A stretch of DNA of 64,000 nt from positions 1 to 64,000 of the forward strand of contig JAKLHK010000014.1 of the NCBI GenBank assembly GCA_022710185.1. Direction: 5' to 3'. How positions within the stretch are numbered: position 1 is the first letter of the stretch; each line of letters begins with the position of its first letter. Below the pieces are notes generated by a model. It worked only from the letters and a program-made list of their open reading frames with translations. It had not been told where the DNA came from and did not search any database. The translations under genes and the position numbers were made by a program. Positions 1-7,802 of the stretch are shown piece by piece. Origin of the DNA: Bacteroidota bacterium. Lineage in GTDB: Bacteria > Bacteroidota > Bacteroidia > Bacteroidales > JAGNHN01.

Positions 1-1
1 G

Positions 2-1993
2 ATAGTGAACTATGGCCTGACGCAGTGGAACGGGGGAGCCTTTCGGCTGCACGGTTCACAGGGCACGGATACCACGCGGTTCATCAATGCGGGTGCCTTT
101 ACTATCGGAGCCGGGGGGATGGACCTATACGGGCAGAGCAATACCTGGTTCATCAACCAGAACAACGGAACCATGCTGAAGTCCTCGCCAGGGATCAACA
201 TAACCAGTACGGGCACCAAATTGGTTAACCGGGGCCTGCTGCGGGTGACCGATGGCACCTTCAGCACCAACAATCAGAATGGATCATTTCACAATTACGG
301 GACTATCCAGATCCTTGGGAGCGGGGTGTTCCAGGCCGCCTGGAATGTGAACCTATACGGGGGCAGTCTGATCACGGGTAACGGCAACTTCGTGGTCAAT
401 GGAAACCTGAACCTGCATGGATTGGTGATTCTCGATTCCGGGAGCGTGTTTCAGCAGACGGGTGGCAGGACTGCCGGAACCGGCCCCTTGCTGGTGCAGG
501 GAACCCTTGATTGGGCCGGGGGAGAGATCGGGGATTACTTTTCGGACTATACCAAGGTTATAATCGATTCTGGTGCAAGCTTGAGCATTAATGGCAACTC
601 TGATAGGGTAATCAACAAGGCATTGCTCAGCAATTACGGATCAATACTCTGGAACAGCGGAGTTTTGCGCATTCATTATACTGTAGGCAATGATACCAGC
701 ATGTTGTGGAACGCGGGAGAGTTCAGGGTCCTGGGGAATGCTCCGGAAATCTACGGCCAGGGCGGAACCCGCCTTGTCAATGCTGCCGGAGGCACAATGC
801 TGCGCGATGGGATTGGGGTGTTCAGTGTTTCCCCAGGTTTCGAGTTCCTTAACCAGGGCCGGATCGAAGGCCATGGTGACCTTCAGGTGAATGCCAATTT
901 TATTAACCAGGGGACACTTGCACCGGGTCTGGGCGTTGGGGCCATGGCCTTTAACGGGCAGCAAGCCCTCCCGCCCTCAGGAACGCTTGAGGTTGAACTG
1001 AGTGACGGCAGCGGCCCCGGCTTGGGACATGACCTGCTTGAAAGAAGTGGGAATTTTATGCTGAGCGGGGGACTAAAAGTGGATGAAAGTGCTACGATGC
1101 CCAATGGGACGTACACGATCATTCGTTTGACAACGGGTCAGGTCAGCGGGAGTTTTGATACGCTCGACATGCCTTCCTGGTATAGCCTTGGCACAACAGA
1201 CACCACCGTCTTTCTGTTCAGGGACCGCAAGGTATACGCTACTATCAATGCCTCGGTCTGTTCCCCGGATACCTTCCCCTTCAATGGCCAGGACCTGGAT
1301 TCCACAGGGACATATACCGCGGTGTTCACCTCCATGGCAGGGTATGATTCGATCGTTACCCTTCATTTGAATGTTTTGCTACCCACAACCTCCACAATAA
1401 CTGCCGTGTCCTGTGAACATTATGTGTCACCTTCCGGCAAGGTATTCAGCCAGAGCGGCTCCTATCAGGATACCCTGGTCAACCATGCCGGTTGTGATTC
1501 ACTGATCTTCATTGACCTTACCATACCTAAGCCCGACACAACGGTTATCATCGGCCAGGGCATGCTGAGTGCCCAGGCTATGGGTGCGGCCTACCAGTGG
1601 CAGGACTGCAGCAGCGGATTGCCGGTGACGGGGGCAACACAGCAATCGTTCACTCCTTCATCCAGTGGAAGTTATGCCTTGGTTATTACTCAGAATGGCT
1701 GCAGCGATACTTCCTCCTGCCGAAGTGTGGTGCTGGAGGCGGATTGGCCCTGGGAGGACGAATTCCGGGTTTATCCTGTGCCGGTGGAGGATGAGCTGAC
1801 GATAGTATTCCGGGATCCTGTGCACCACCTGAACCTTGGTATATACGATCTTGCCGGACGGCATGTTCTGGATCAGGCAGTAGTTGACCGTGAGGAGCTG
1901 GTGCTTGACTTGCGTCACCTTGCAGCCGGGGTCTATCATTTACGTATGGAGTCGGATAAGATACAGGCGGTGGTCCGGATCCTTAGGTATTGA
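2..1993 (+). CDS. T9SS-sorted surface/adhesin-like protein (N-terminus outside window)
   Basis: The reading frame is open to the left edge, so the N-terminus and any signal peptide are missing; the GTG at 5 is only an in-frame codon. About 400 residues are made of loose repeats rich in N, G and T (patterns such as LVNRG, FHNYGTI, INQGTL) that look like a beta-helix surface domain. Two short Cys-containing repeats follow (around CSPDTFPFNGQ and CEHYVSPSGK), each with a YDS or CDS motif. The last ~75 residues (YPVPVEDEL, LAAGVYHLRM) are a type A T9SS sorting domain. The protein is therefore probably exported by T9SS and attached to or released from the cell surface. No enzymatic motif was seen; adhesin is an inference from repeat style. 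Confidence 0.8.
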   Translation: MVNYGLTQWNGGAFRLHGSQGTDTTRFINAGAFTIGAGGMDLYGQSNTWFINQNNGTMLKSSPGINITSTGTKLVNRGLLRVTDGTFSTNNQNGSFHNYGTIQILGSGVFQAAWNVNLYGGSLITGNGNFVVNGNLNLHGLVILDSGSVFQQTGGRTAGTGPLLVQGTLDWAGGEIGDYFSDYTKVIIDSGASLSINGNSDRVINKALLSNYGSILWNSGVLRIHYTVGNDTSMLWNAGEFRVLGNAPEIYGQGGTRLVNAAGGTMLRDGIGVFSVSPGFEFLNQGRIEGHGDLQVNANFINQGTLAPGLGVGAMAFNGQQALPPSGTLEVELSDGSGPGLGHDLLERSGNFMLSGGLKVDESATMPNGTYTIIRLTTGQVSGSFDTLDMPSWYSLGTTDTTVFLFRDRKVYATINASVCSPDTFPFNGQDLDSTGTYTAVFTSMAGYDSIVTLHLNVLLPTTSTITAVSCEHYVSPSGKVFSQSGSYQDTLVNHAGCDSLIFIDLTIPKPDTTVIIGQGMLSAQAMGAAYQWQDCSSGLPVTGATQQSFTPSSSGSYALVITQNGCSDTSSCRSVVLEADWPWEDEFRVYPVPVEDELTIVFRDPVHHLNLGIYDLAGRHVLDQAVVDREELVLDLRHLAAGVYHLRMESDKIQAVVRILRY

Positions 1994-2040
1994 AGCATGG
2001 ATCCGTGCGCTTGACCTGTGGGGCAATACCGTTCGTCAGC

Positions 2041-3285
2041 CTAATGGTTTTCCGTCGCCTGGACCCGCAGGATCAGGTCCTTCAGTGCTATGGCAATACG
2101 GGCCACTTCTTCGGGGTTCACTATGGAAAGATTGTCCTTGGGGGTGTGTGTGATGTCCTGGCTTTCCATGTGCTCAAGGAACCATTGCGAGGTGACGGCG
2201 ATGGCCGGGATACCCATCTGAACGAAGATGCTGTGGTCTCCCTGGGGCCAGGGCTCGCCTTCTGAAAACCCTTGGGAATGCGCGATCACGTCCCTGGCGG
2301 CCTTCTCCTGTTCAGGAAGAAGCCCAAAGAGGGACATTGCGGATCCACCCTGGTGGTAGCCGGCTCCGTCGATATTGATATTCAATGTGATCCTCTTCAA
2401 TTCCTTTTCCCTGGAACGAAGGAAATGCATCTGGCCCGGAACGGCGTAGTGATCCTCCCCATTAAAAGCAAGCAGTTCGATACTGCGCCCTGCGGGCAAT
2501 GTCTTCAGGAGTTCAGCGAGAAGCAGCAGAGCGGTGACTCCCGTGCCATTGTCGATCGCCCCTGGGGTACCGTTCTTGGCATCGATGTGTGCGGTCACCA
2601 TTATTTGTTCGACCAGGGTACCCCGGCGGATCCCGCTGATGTTGTATGCATCTCCCCATATCCTCTCCGCGCGTGAGTGGAGGTGTGCCATCCCCCCGGC
2701 CATAGGAAGCAGGCGTTCCCCTTCGGCTTCGGTCATGAATACCGAAGGGATGCCGAAATCCCCGTCCTCTATCAATGGGAAAGGATATACCCCCCCGGCC
2801 AGGGCAGGGTTCCAACCGGTGGCGCAAACAAGGGCCGCAGGGCATTCCTTTTCAAGGAGGGCAATGATGCGTTGATGGTGCTCCGGGTTGTAGAATACAA
2901 AGTTCTTGGGCATCAGCTGCTCCTGGGCCAGTTCCCCATGAAGGAGGAGGATCTTCCCCTGGTAGCCCCCGGCCTCCAGCTCAGTTATGCTTCCGGCTGC
3001 TGCCAGGAGGGCATGAATCTTGCAGCCCAGGGAGTAGGGGCTGGGCGAAACCGCGAAAGTTGTTGAGCCCAGCGTCAGTTCCGCCCCCTCCGATTGCCAG
3101 TCCATCGCCTCAAACCCATCCGCCCTCACCTCCCAGCCCAGGGAGATCAGGGTGTCGCGGAAGTAGGACGTCGCTTTCCGGTTCCCCTCGCTCCCGGTAT
3201 TACGCTCACCTATCCTTTCACATAAGGTGATCAGGTGTTCCTCAGCTCTGGCGGTTAGGGTGGAGAGATTATGCTCTTTTTTCAT
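2041..3285 (-). CDS. M28 family zinc metallopeptidase
   Basis: The 414-residue protein has the M28 aminopeptidase metal site in order: H233 (TAHIDA), D245 (GAIDNGTG), E277 (FNGEDH, catalytic/metal acid pair), D306 (NIDGAG) and H380 (THTPKDN). Residues ~85-215 form the PA-like insertion often seen in this family. It likely removes N-terminal residues from peptides using two zinc ions. No signal peptide or membrane segment is visible, which suggests cytoplasmic action, unlike the secreted peptidases elsewhere in the window. Its start overlaps the end of the upstream membrane protein by 17 bases, so it is the last gene of the ptb-buk-crcB run. It converges with the T9SS gene ending at 1993. Confidence 0.9.
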   Translation of the reverse strand: MKKEHNLSTLTARAEEHLITLCERIGERNTGSEGNRKATSYFRDTLISLGWEVRADGFEAMDWQSEGAELTLGSTTFAVSPSPYSLGCKIHALLAAAGSITELEAGGYQGKILLLHGELAQEQLMPKNFVFYNPEHHQRIIALLEKECPAALVCATGWNPALAGGVYPFPLIEDGDFGIPSVFMTEAEGERLLPMAGGMAHLHSRAERIWGDAYNISGIRRGTLVEQIMVTAHIDAKNGTPGAIDNGTGVTALLLLAELLKTLPAGRSIELLAFNGEDHYAVPGQMHFLRSREKELKRITLNINIDGAGYHQGGSAMSLFGLLPEQEKAARDVIAHSQGFSEGEPWPQGDHSIFVQMGIPAIAVTSQWFLEHMESQDITHTPKDNLSIVNPEEVARIAIALKDLILRVQATENH

Positions 3286-3739
3286 CCTGAATGCGGTAGT
3301 CTTTTCTGACGGGGGGCAACAGGCCGATGCAGATCAGGGCCAGGCCGTATAAGGAATAAATGACATGAAGCAGGTCCAGCGACCATAGTACCAGCAACTG
3401 CACATTGATCCAAATGATCAGGCCGGCCCCGATATAGATGGTGAATGTCCAGGCCCAATAGTGATCACTCATCAGGTTGAGCTTTTCCGGCCAGTGGAGG
3501 CGCGGCCTCCGGACCAGGCCATAGAGCGTGAAAAGAGGGACGACCCCGAAAACCAGGAAAAGGATGATACCCGGGATCAAATAATTGTGAAAGACTGAAC
3601 CCTTCAGCATATCGGATCCCATCCCCAGCATGGATCCGTCAGGGGCAAGGATAAAGGGTATGCTGCCATAGAAGGCGCCGGTGGAGAGAAGGCCTAAGAG
3701 AAAATAGACCACGTATCGGGTTTTGAAGTGCATCATCAT
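3269..3739 (-). CDS. Four-helix membrane protein of unknown function
   Basis: I do not recognise the family. The protein of ~156 residues has four predicted transmembrane segments (starting YVVYFLLGLLS, then YLIPGIILFLVFGV, WAWTFTIYIGAGLII, and LLHVIYSLYGLALICI). Three consecutive ATG codons (3739, 3736, 3733) are possible starts. The first gives a 4-base ATGA overlap with the stop of the DUF190 gene, which suggests translational coupling, so I chose it; an open extension to 3790 has no support. It sits between DUF190 and the M28 peptidase in one minus-strand operon. Confidence 0.7.
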   Translation of the reverse strand: MMMHFKTRYVVYFLLGLLSTGAFYGSIPFILAPDGSMLGMGSDMLKGSVFHNYLIPGIILFLVFGVVPLFTLYGLVRRPRLHWPEKLNLMSDHYWAWTFTIYIGAGLIIWINVQLLVLWSLDLLHVIYSLYGLALICIGLLPPVRKDYRIQDEKRA

Positions 3740-4083
3740 TTCCCTGATTTCAGCATGAGGATTTGCAGTGGTTCCAGGGTTACCATGCAACCCTTGGGCA
3801 TATCGAGGAGTTCCTGGCGGATGCTTTCGAAGAAGCGATGGAGCACAGCGGCCTCGTCAACGATCTCTATCATTACCGGGAGCTTCTCAGTGAGCTCCCA
3901 GAATTTGGATGAGTTGATCTGCCTGCTGCTGCTACCATATCCCATGATCCCCCGGTAAACGGTAACCCCGCTCAGGCCTTGCTCCCTGGCCAGGTATACC
4001 AGGCGCTCGTACAGGAGCTGGTGCCCAAGCCTGTCCGTCGTGCTGGCGTAGATTTTCAATACCTGATACTGTTTATTATCCAT
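3736..4083 (-). CDS. DUF190 family protein (CrcB-associated)
   Basis: This small protein of ~115 residues matches the DUF190 family by its pattern: KIYAS near the start, then LYERLVYLAREQGLSGVTVYRGIMGYG and a PVMIEIVD strand, ending in a hydrophobic C-terminal strand. The fold is a ferredoxin-like, P-II-type small protein with no known catalytic activity. I start at ATG 4083 (MDNKQYQ) rather than the upstream in-frame extension, because this leaves 4 bases after the crcB stop and agrees with the family N-terminus. DUF190 genes are very often adjacent to crcB, as here, and are thought to assist fluoride resistance; the mechanism is not known to me. Confidence 0.88.
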   Translation of the reverse strand: MDNKQYQVLKIYASTTDRLGHQLLYERLVYLAREQGLSGVTVYRGIMGYGSSSRQINSSKFWELTEKLPVMIEIVDEAAVLHRFFESIRQELLDMPKGCMVTLEPLQILMLKSGK

Positions 4084-4087
4084 TGAA

Positions 4088-4468
4088 TTACAATAGATTA
4101 GTAAGTATATAGCCAAGATAGACTGCCAGAAAACCAAGGAGGAGGCTGAGCGCTGTGTAGAGGAAAACTACGAGGTATTCCCCGCTGTGCATCAGGGCAA
4201 GGTTCTCGCCTGTAAAGGTGGAAAAGGTGGTGAAGCCTCCGCAAAGGCCCACCATAAGGAGCATCCGCAGATCGGCTGTCATCAATGCGCTTTTTTCGGC
4301 GATTCCCATCAGCAGCCCTAGGATCAGGCTTCCCAGGACGTTCACTATCAGCGTTCCTACCGGGATATCAAAGAATTGCAGGCCATGCGTGAGACGGCCC
4401 ACGAGATAGCGGGCCACGCTTCCGGCAAATCCTCCTATACCCACCAGTAATATGTGTTTAAGAAGCAT
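4088..4468 (-). CDS. crcB: Fluoride efflux channel CrcB/Fluc
   Basis: The 126-residue, four-helix membrane protein carries the Fluc signatures GGFAGSVARY, PVGTLIVNVLGSLILG and GLCGGFTTFSTF. The last holds the Phe and Thr/Ser residues lining the fluoride pore. It functions as a dual-topology homodimer exporting fluoride. An upstream TTG at 4474 is in frame, but ATG 4468 is preferred. The sequence TATCTTTG (4472-4479, minus strand) ends three bases before this ATG and could be a -7 element giving a leaderless message. I looked for a fluoride riboswitch in the 47-base gap upstream and did not see one. Single-gene Fluc of normal length; partner DUF190 lies immediately downstream. Confidence 0.93.
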   Translation of the reverse strand: MLLKHILLVGIGGFAGSVARYLVGRLTHGLQFFDIPVGTLIVNVLGSLILGLLMGIAEKSALMTADLRMLLMVGLCGGFTTFSTFTGENLALMHSGEYLVVFLYTALSLLLGFLAVYLGYILTNLL

Positions 4469-4515
4469 AGTCAAAGATATTCAGCCTGGAGCAGCCTGCC
4501 GGGCTGTGGTCAAGG

Positions 4516-5619
4516 CTAAGGTATGGCTTCCTTATTATACCATATCCCCGTGATATCCATCTCCAGCCAGGTCCAGTCCCCTTCGTCGAGCTTCCAGGTA
4601 GCCTTCAATGCCGAAGGCACCCGTATCCCCCCGAATTCCCTGGTTTCGGTGGCAGAGATTTCCCAGGGGTATCGCCGTGCTTCTGGCCCGCTTCCCTGGA
4701 AGCGCTGCGCAACATATTTTACGAAATCACCTTCAGTATTGAAGTAGAATTCCCCGCTGCCCGTCACCCCCTGATAGTTCATGGTCGCCCGGGCGCTGAG
4801 GGAATCGAGCGGCTCCCAGTGAATGTATCGACTGGTCGCCAGGGATGGCAGCCACACCAGTTCGCCGAGGTAGCGCTGCATCGTGCCTTCATCCAGCTGT
4901 GGCCCCGAGGCCTTCACCACTGGAACCAGGGCGTTCATCAGGATAAGCATCTGCCCGTGTCCGTCGATGTATTGGTCGCGTCCACGAAAGGAAAGCAGGG
5001 CATTGTACCTGAGTTCCACGGTCCAGTGGAAGGCAGGATCCGCTGTCAGGGTGTACTGCAGGGCGTTGGCCTGTGTCCATTCCTTTTGTCCGGGCCGCAT
5101 TTTCATCCGGGCATTCTGGCTTATTCTGGCCACCTGTATGGCCGGCTTCCCCAGGGCCCCTGATCGCTGTATCCATCGTTGCACTGGCACCGGCAGCCCA
5201 TGGAGCTGATCTTCTGTCAAAGGCTCTTCACTGATGGGCCCTATGCCTGAGAGCAGCGAATGTATTTCGTGTTCCGTCATCCTGTGGAATCTCCATTGAC
5301 CGAACTGGCCCAGGACGAGGAGCAGCAGGATAACATTGGGGATCGTCCCGAAGCGGGCATCCGACCAGGCGGAGAGGATCAGGAACTGGGAGAGGAGCAG
5401 GGCCAGGGCGCCCAGGGCCCAGGCATAGCCTGTGAGAGAAAAGCCGAAGAACAGGGCGAACAGGATCATGAGTAGGGCCGCGAGGCCCCATAAGGCTCCC
5501 ATAGGCCGCGATATCGGCAGAGACAACTGGTCCAAAGTGGCCAGGTCAAAGGCCTTGAGAAATCCCAGCAGATGGATTAGGCCGTGTATCCCGAGCAGAA
5601 CGGCAAAGGCGGTCCGCAT
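4516..5619 (-). CDS. DUF6544-like membrane protein
   Basis: The 367-residue protein has four N-terminal transmembrane helices (about residues 4-115, including a short loop with GIHGLIHLLGF) and a soluble C-terminal half of about 250 residues. The latter resembles the DUF6544/DUF6920 family (PVPVQRWIQRSGALGKP, WTQANALQYT, GRDQYIDGHGQM, YLGELVWLPSL). No catalytic function is established for the family to my knowledge. It follows butyrate kinase by only 5 bases and precedes crcB by 47, so it is probably co-transcribed with them. Family assignment is from remembered patterns; function unknown. Confidence 0.75.
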   Translation of the reverse strand: MRTAFAVLLGIHGLIHLLGFLKAFDLATLDQLSLPISRPMGALWGLAALLMILFALFFGFSLTGYAWALGALALLLSQFLILSAWSDARFGTIPNVILLLLVLGQFGQWRFHRMTEHEIHSLLSGIGPISEEPLTEDQLHGLPVPVQRWIQRSGALGKPAIQVARISQNARMKMRPGQKEWTQANALQYTLTADPAFHWTVELRYNALLSFRGRDQYIDGHGQMLILMNALVPVVKASGPQLDEGTMQRYLGELVWLPSLATSRYIHWEPLDSLSARATMNYQGVTGSGEFYFNTEGDFVKYVAQRFQGSGPEARRYPWEISATETREFGGIRVPSALKATWKLDEGDWTWLEMDITGIWYNKEAIP

Positions 5620-5624
5620 AGGGC

Positions 5625-6701
5625 TCAGACGTATACCTTGGGTTGTGTTTCCCCGCTGAGCACGCGCATTCCGTTGAATGCCAGGGCACGCATTTCGTCC
5701 TCGCCAGGATACACGTGGGTAGGCGCGATGCGGTGGACCCGTTCGATCACCTTATTCACGAACCACTTACTGTTGGCTACCCCCCCTGTGATCAGGATGC
5801 CGTCGACCTCACCAGAGAGTACAGCGCTCATGGCCCCCACCTCCTTGGCAACCTGGTAGGCCATGCCTTCAAAGATGAGGCGTGCCTCGTCGTCCCCAGC
5901 CGCCACACGTTGCTCCACCTCGTAGGCACTGTTGGTGCCCAGGTAGGCCACCAGGCCCCCGGCGCCCTTGTTCATTTTAAGTACTTCCTTTTCGGAATAT
6001 TTCCCGCTGTAGCACAGGCGGATCAGGTCACCCACAGGCAGGGTCCCGGAACGCTCCGGAGTATAGGGTCCATCCCCGTCCAGTCCCTGGTTCACATCGA
6101 TTACCCGGCCTTTCTGGTGGGCACCGACGGTTATACCCCCGCCCAGGTGGACCACGATGAGGTTGAGGTCTTCGTAGGCCCGCATGATGGATTTGGCGTG
6201 GGCACGAGCTACGGCTTTCTGGTTGAGGGCATGGAAAACGGATTTCCGGGGCAGCAGCGGGTGTCCGGATAGCCTGGCCAACTCGCAGAGCTCGTCCACG
6301 CAGATCGGATTAGCGATGAAGGCGCGGGCATCGGGCAGGGAGCGGGCCAGGGCATCGGCGATCAATGCGCCAAGGTTACTGGCATGTTCTCCGTATTTCT
6401 TGGTGCGCAGGTCCTCCTTCATCTGCTCATTTACCTCGTACACCCCGGATTCGATGGGCTTGAGCATACCACCCCTGCCCACGATGGCCTTCACCTGCTC
6501 CAGCTGGATCTCGGCCAGGTGCAATTGCTCCAGGATGATGTCCTTGCGGAAATCGAACTGCTCACTGATGGATTCAAAGGGGGCGAGCTCTTCAGGGGAA
6601 TGGCTCAGGTTCTTCAGGAAGATGGGGTTGTTCCCTTCGAACACCCCGATCTTGGTGGAAGTGGAACCCGGGTTGATGGCCAGTATACGGGGATTATCCA
6701 T
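5625..6701 (-). CDS. buk: Butyrate kinase
   Basis: This acetate/butyrate kinase-family enzyme of 358 residues converts butyryl-phosphate and ADP to butyrate and ATP (or the reverse). The acetokinase phosphate-binding motif NPGSTSTK lies at residues 10-17. HLGGGITVGAHQKGR and the GLDGDGPYTPERSG region match butyrate kinases rather than acetate kinases, and the length is normal for Buk. The ATG at 6701 lies 18 bases after the phosphate butyryltransferase stop, and the pair forms the classic ptb-buk operon. The pathway yields ATP from butyryl-CoA, or branched-chain homologues such as isobutyrate and isovalerate from amino acid fermentation. Confidence 0.95.
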   Translation of the reverse strand: MDNPRILAINPGSTSTKIGVFEGNNPIFLKNLSHSPEELAPFESISEQFDFRKDIILEQLHLAEIQLEQVKAIVGRGGMLKPIESGVYEVNEQMKEDLRTKKYGEHASNLGALIADALARSLPDARAFIANPICVDELCELARLSGHPLLPRKSVFHALNQKAVARAHAKSIMRAYEDLNLIVVHLGGGITVGAHQKGRVIDVNQGLDGDGPYTPERSGTLPVGDLIRLCYSGKYSEKEVLKMNKGAGGLVAYLGTNSAYEVEQRVAAGDDEARLIFEGMAYQVAKEVGAMSAVLSGEVDGILITGGVANSKWFVNKVIERVHRIAPTHVYPGEDEMRALAFNGMRVLSGETQPKVYV

Positions 6702-6719
6702 GGGGAAGGGCTTGGTGGA

Positions 6720-7622
6720 TCAGGCAACCAAGGCGGCCAGGGCGATGGAATAGAGTTTGGTCTTTTCGCTGTCGCCCCGCGAAGACAGTACGGCCGGTAC
6801 GCGGGCCCCCATCACTATGGCCCCCAGCTCGCCCCCGGCCAGCTTGGTGTTGGTTTTGTAGAACACATTGCCCGCTTCGATGTTGGGGAACAGGAGGCAG
6901 TCGGCATCTCCGGCCACCCCACCGCCGATTTTCTTGATCCTGGCGCTTTCCTCATCAATGGCCACGTCCAGGGCCAGGGGACCGTCGATCAGGGCTCCCT
7001 TGATCTGCCCCCGGTCGCCCATCTTGGCCAGCATGGCCCCTTCCTCACAGGCGATCATCCCGTGCAGCACCTGCTCAGTGGCCGCAATGGCCGCCACCTT
7101 AGGAGTGGCGATGCCGAGGGCATGGGCCACCCTGACCAGGTATTGGGTGATGGCTACCTTTTGCTTGAAATCGGGCAGGGGGATGATGGCCACGTCGCCC
7201 ACCACCAGAAGCTTATGGTAATAAGGGTTCTCCACCACCGTAACATGGCTGAGCACGGCATTCTTCTCCATCAGGCCTTCCTCTTTGTTCAGGATGGCTT
7301 TCATGTACTTGTCGGTGCTTACCAGACCCTTCATCAGCAGGTTGCCCTGGCCTTCGTTAATGAGTTTTACGGCCAGTGTGGCCGCCTTGCCTTCGTTGGC
7401 TTCCTGCACAATACGGAACTGGCCCGGATCTATCCCTTCTTCCTTGCATACATGAATGATCGTGGCCTCATCGCCCACGAGGGTGCCTTCGATCAAACCC
7501 ATGCCGATGGCCTGGCTCACCGCCCCGATGGTGTGGCTGTCGTTGGCATAGGCCGCCACCAGGCGCTTCTTCTCCTTGCCCCTCAGGGCGTCGAACATCA
7601 GGTCAAGCTTGGTGATGATCAT
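6720..7622 (-). CDS. ptb: Phosphate butyryltransferase
   Basis: The 300-residue protein of the phosphate acetyl/butyryltransferase family transfers the acyl group of butyryl-CoA to phosphate. Typical sequence includes LVGDEATI near residue 50, LLMKGLVSTDKYMKAIL around 95-110, DVAIIPLPDF, KVAAIAATEQV and the C-terminal VMGARVPAVLSSRGDS. Length and order match Ptb rather than the larger Pta. It is the first gene of the operon, with a good promoter (7675-7705) 53 bases upstream of the ATG. Partner of butyrate kinase; both are cytosolic. A substrate preference for branched-chain acyl-CoA cannot be excluded. Confidence 0.95.
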   Translation of the reverse strand: MIITKLDLMFDALRGKEKKRLVAAYANDSHTIGAVSQAIGMGLIEGTLVGDEATIIHVCKEEGIDPGQFRIVQEANEGKAATLAVKLINEGQGNLLMKGLVSTDKYMKAILNKEEGLMEKNAVLSHVTVVENPYYHKLLVVGDVAIIPLPDFKQKVAITQYLVRVAHALGIATPKVAAIAATEQVLHGMIACEEGAMLAKMGDRGQIKGALIDGPLALDVAIDEESARIKKIGGGVAGDADCLLFPNIEAGNVFYKTNTKLAGGELGAIVMGARVPAVLSSRGDSEKTKLYSIALAALVA

Positions 7623-7674
7623 ATCTAATGATTTGATTGACTGATATATTTGATTGTGAATGCACTAACAGGGG

Positions 7675-7705
7675 CAAAAGTAGGAACAAAAGCGGGAATG
7701 GGCAA
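7675..7705 (-). promoter_or_regulatory. Bacteroidota-type promoter for ptb-buk
   Basis: On the minus strand TTG(CC) at 7705-7703 is followed after 20 bases by TACTTTTG (7682-7675). This fits the Bacteroidota consensus TTG / 19-21 bases / TAnnTTTG. The ptb start codon lies 52 bases downstream of the -7 element. Confidence 0.6.
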
Positions 7706-7715
7706 GGGGTTGAGA

Positions 7716-7743
7716 TATGTTCTGTGTTCTATGTTATATGTTG
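7716..7743. repeat. Short heptamer tandem repeat (TATGTTN x4)
   Basis: Four consecutive 7-base units TATGTTC, TGTGTTC, TATGTTA, TATGTTG lie between the ptb promoter and the end of the M64 peptidase gene. They are degenerate at positions 2 and 7. A second period-7 tract occurs at 53448-53557. Confidence 0.6.
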
Positions 7744-7802
7744 TATAGCGATGTCCCTTGAGTCTGGGGCAATACCGTGATTTTTCGCTTCTCGCGATCA
7801 GC

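Noticed and set aside
4469..4515. Fluoride riboswitch upstream of crcB
   Set aside because: The gap is only 47 bases and I could not find the conserved pseudoknot pattern; a TATCTTTG promoter element is the better explanation.
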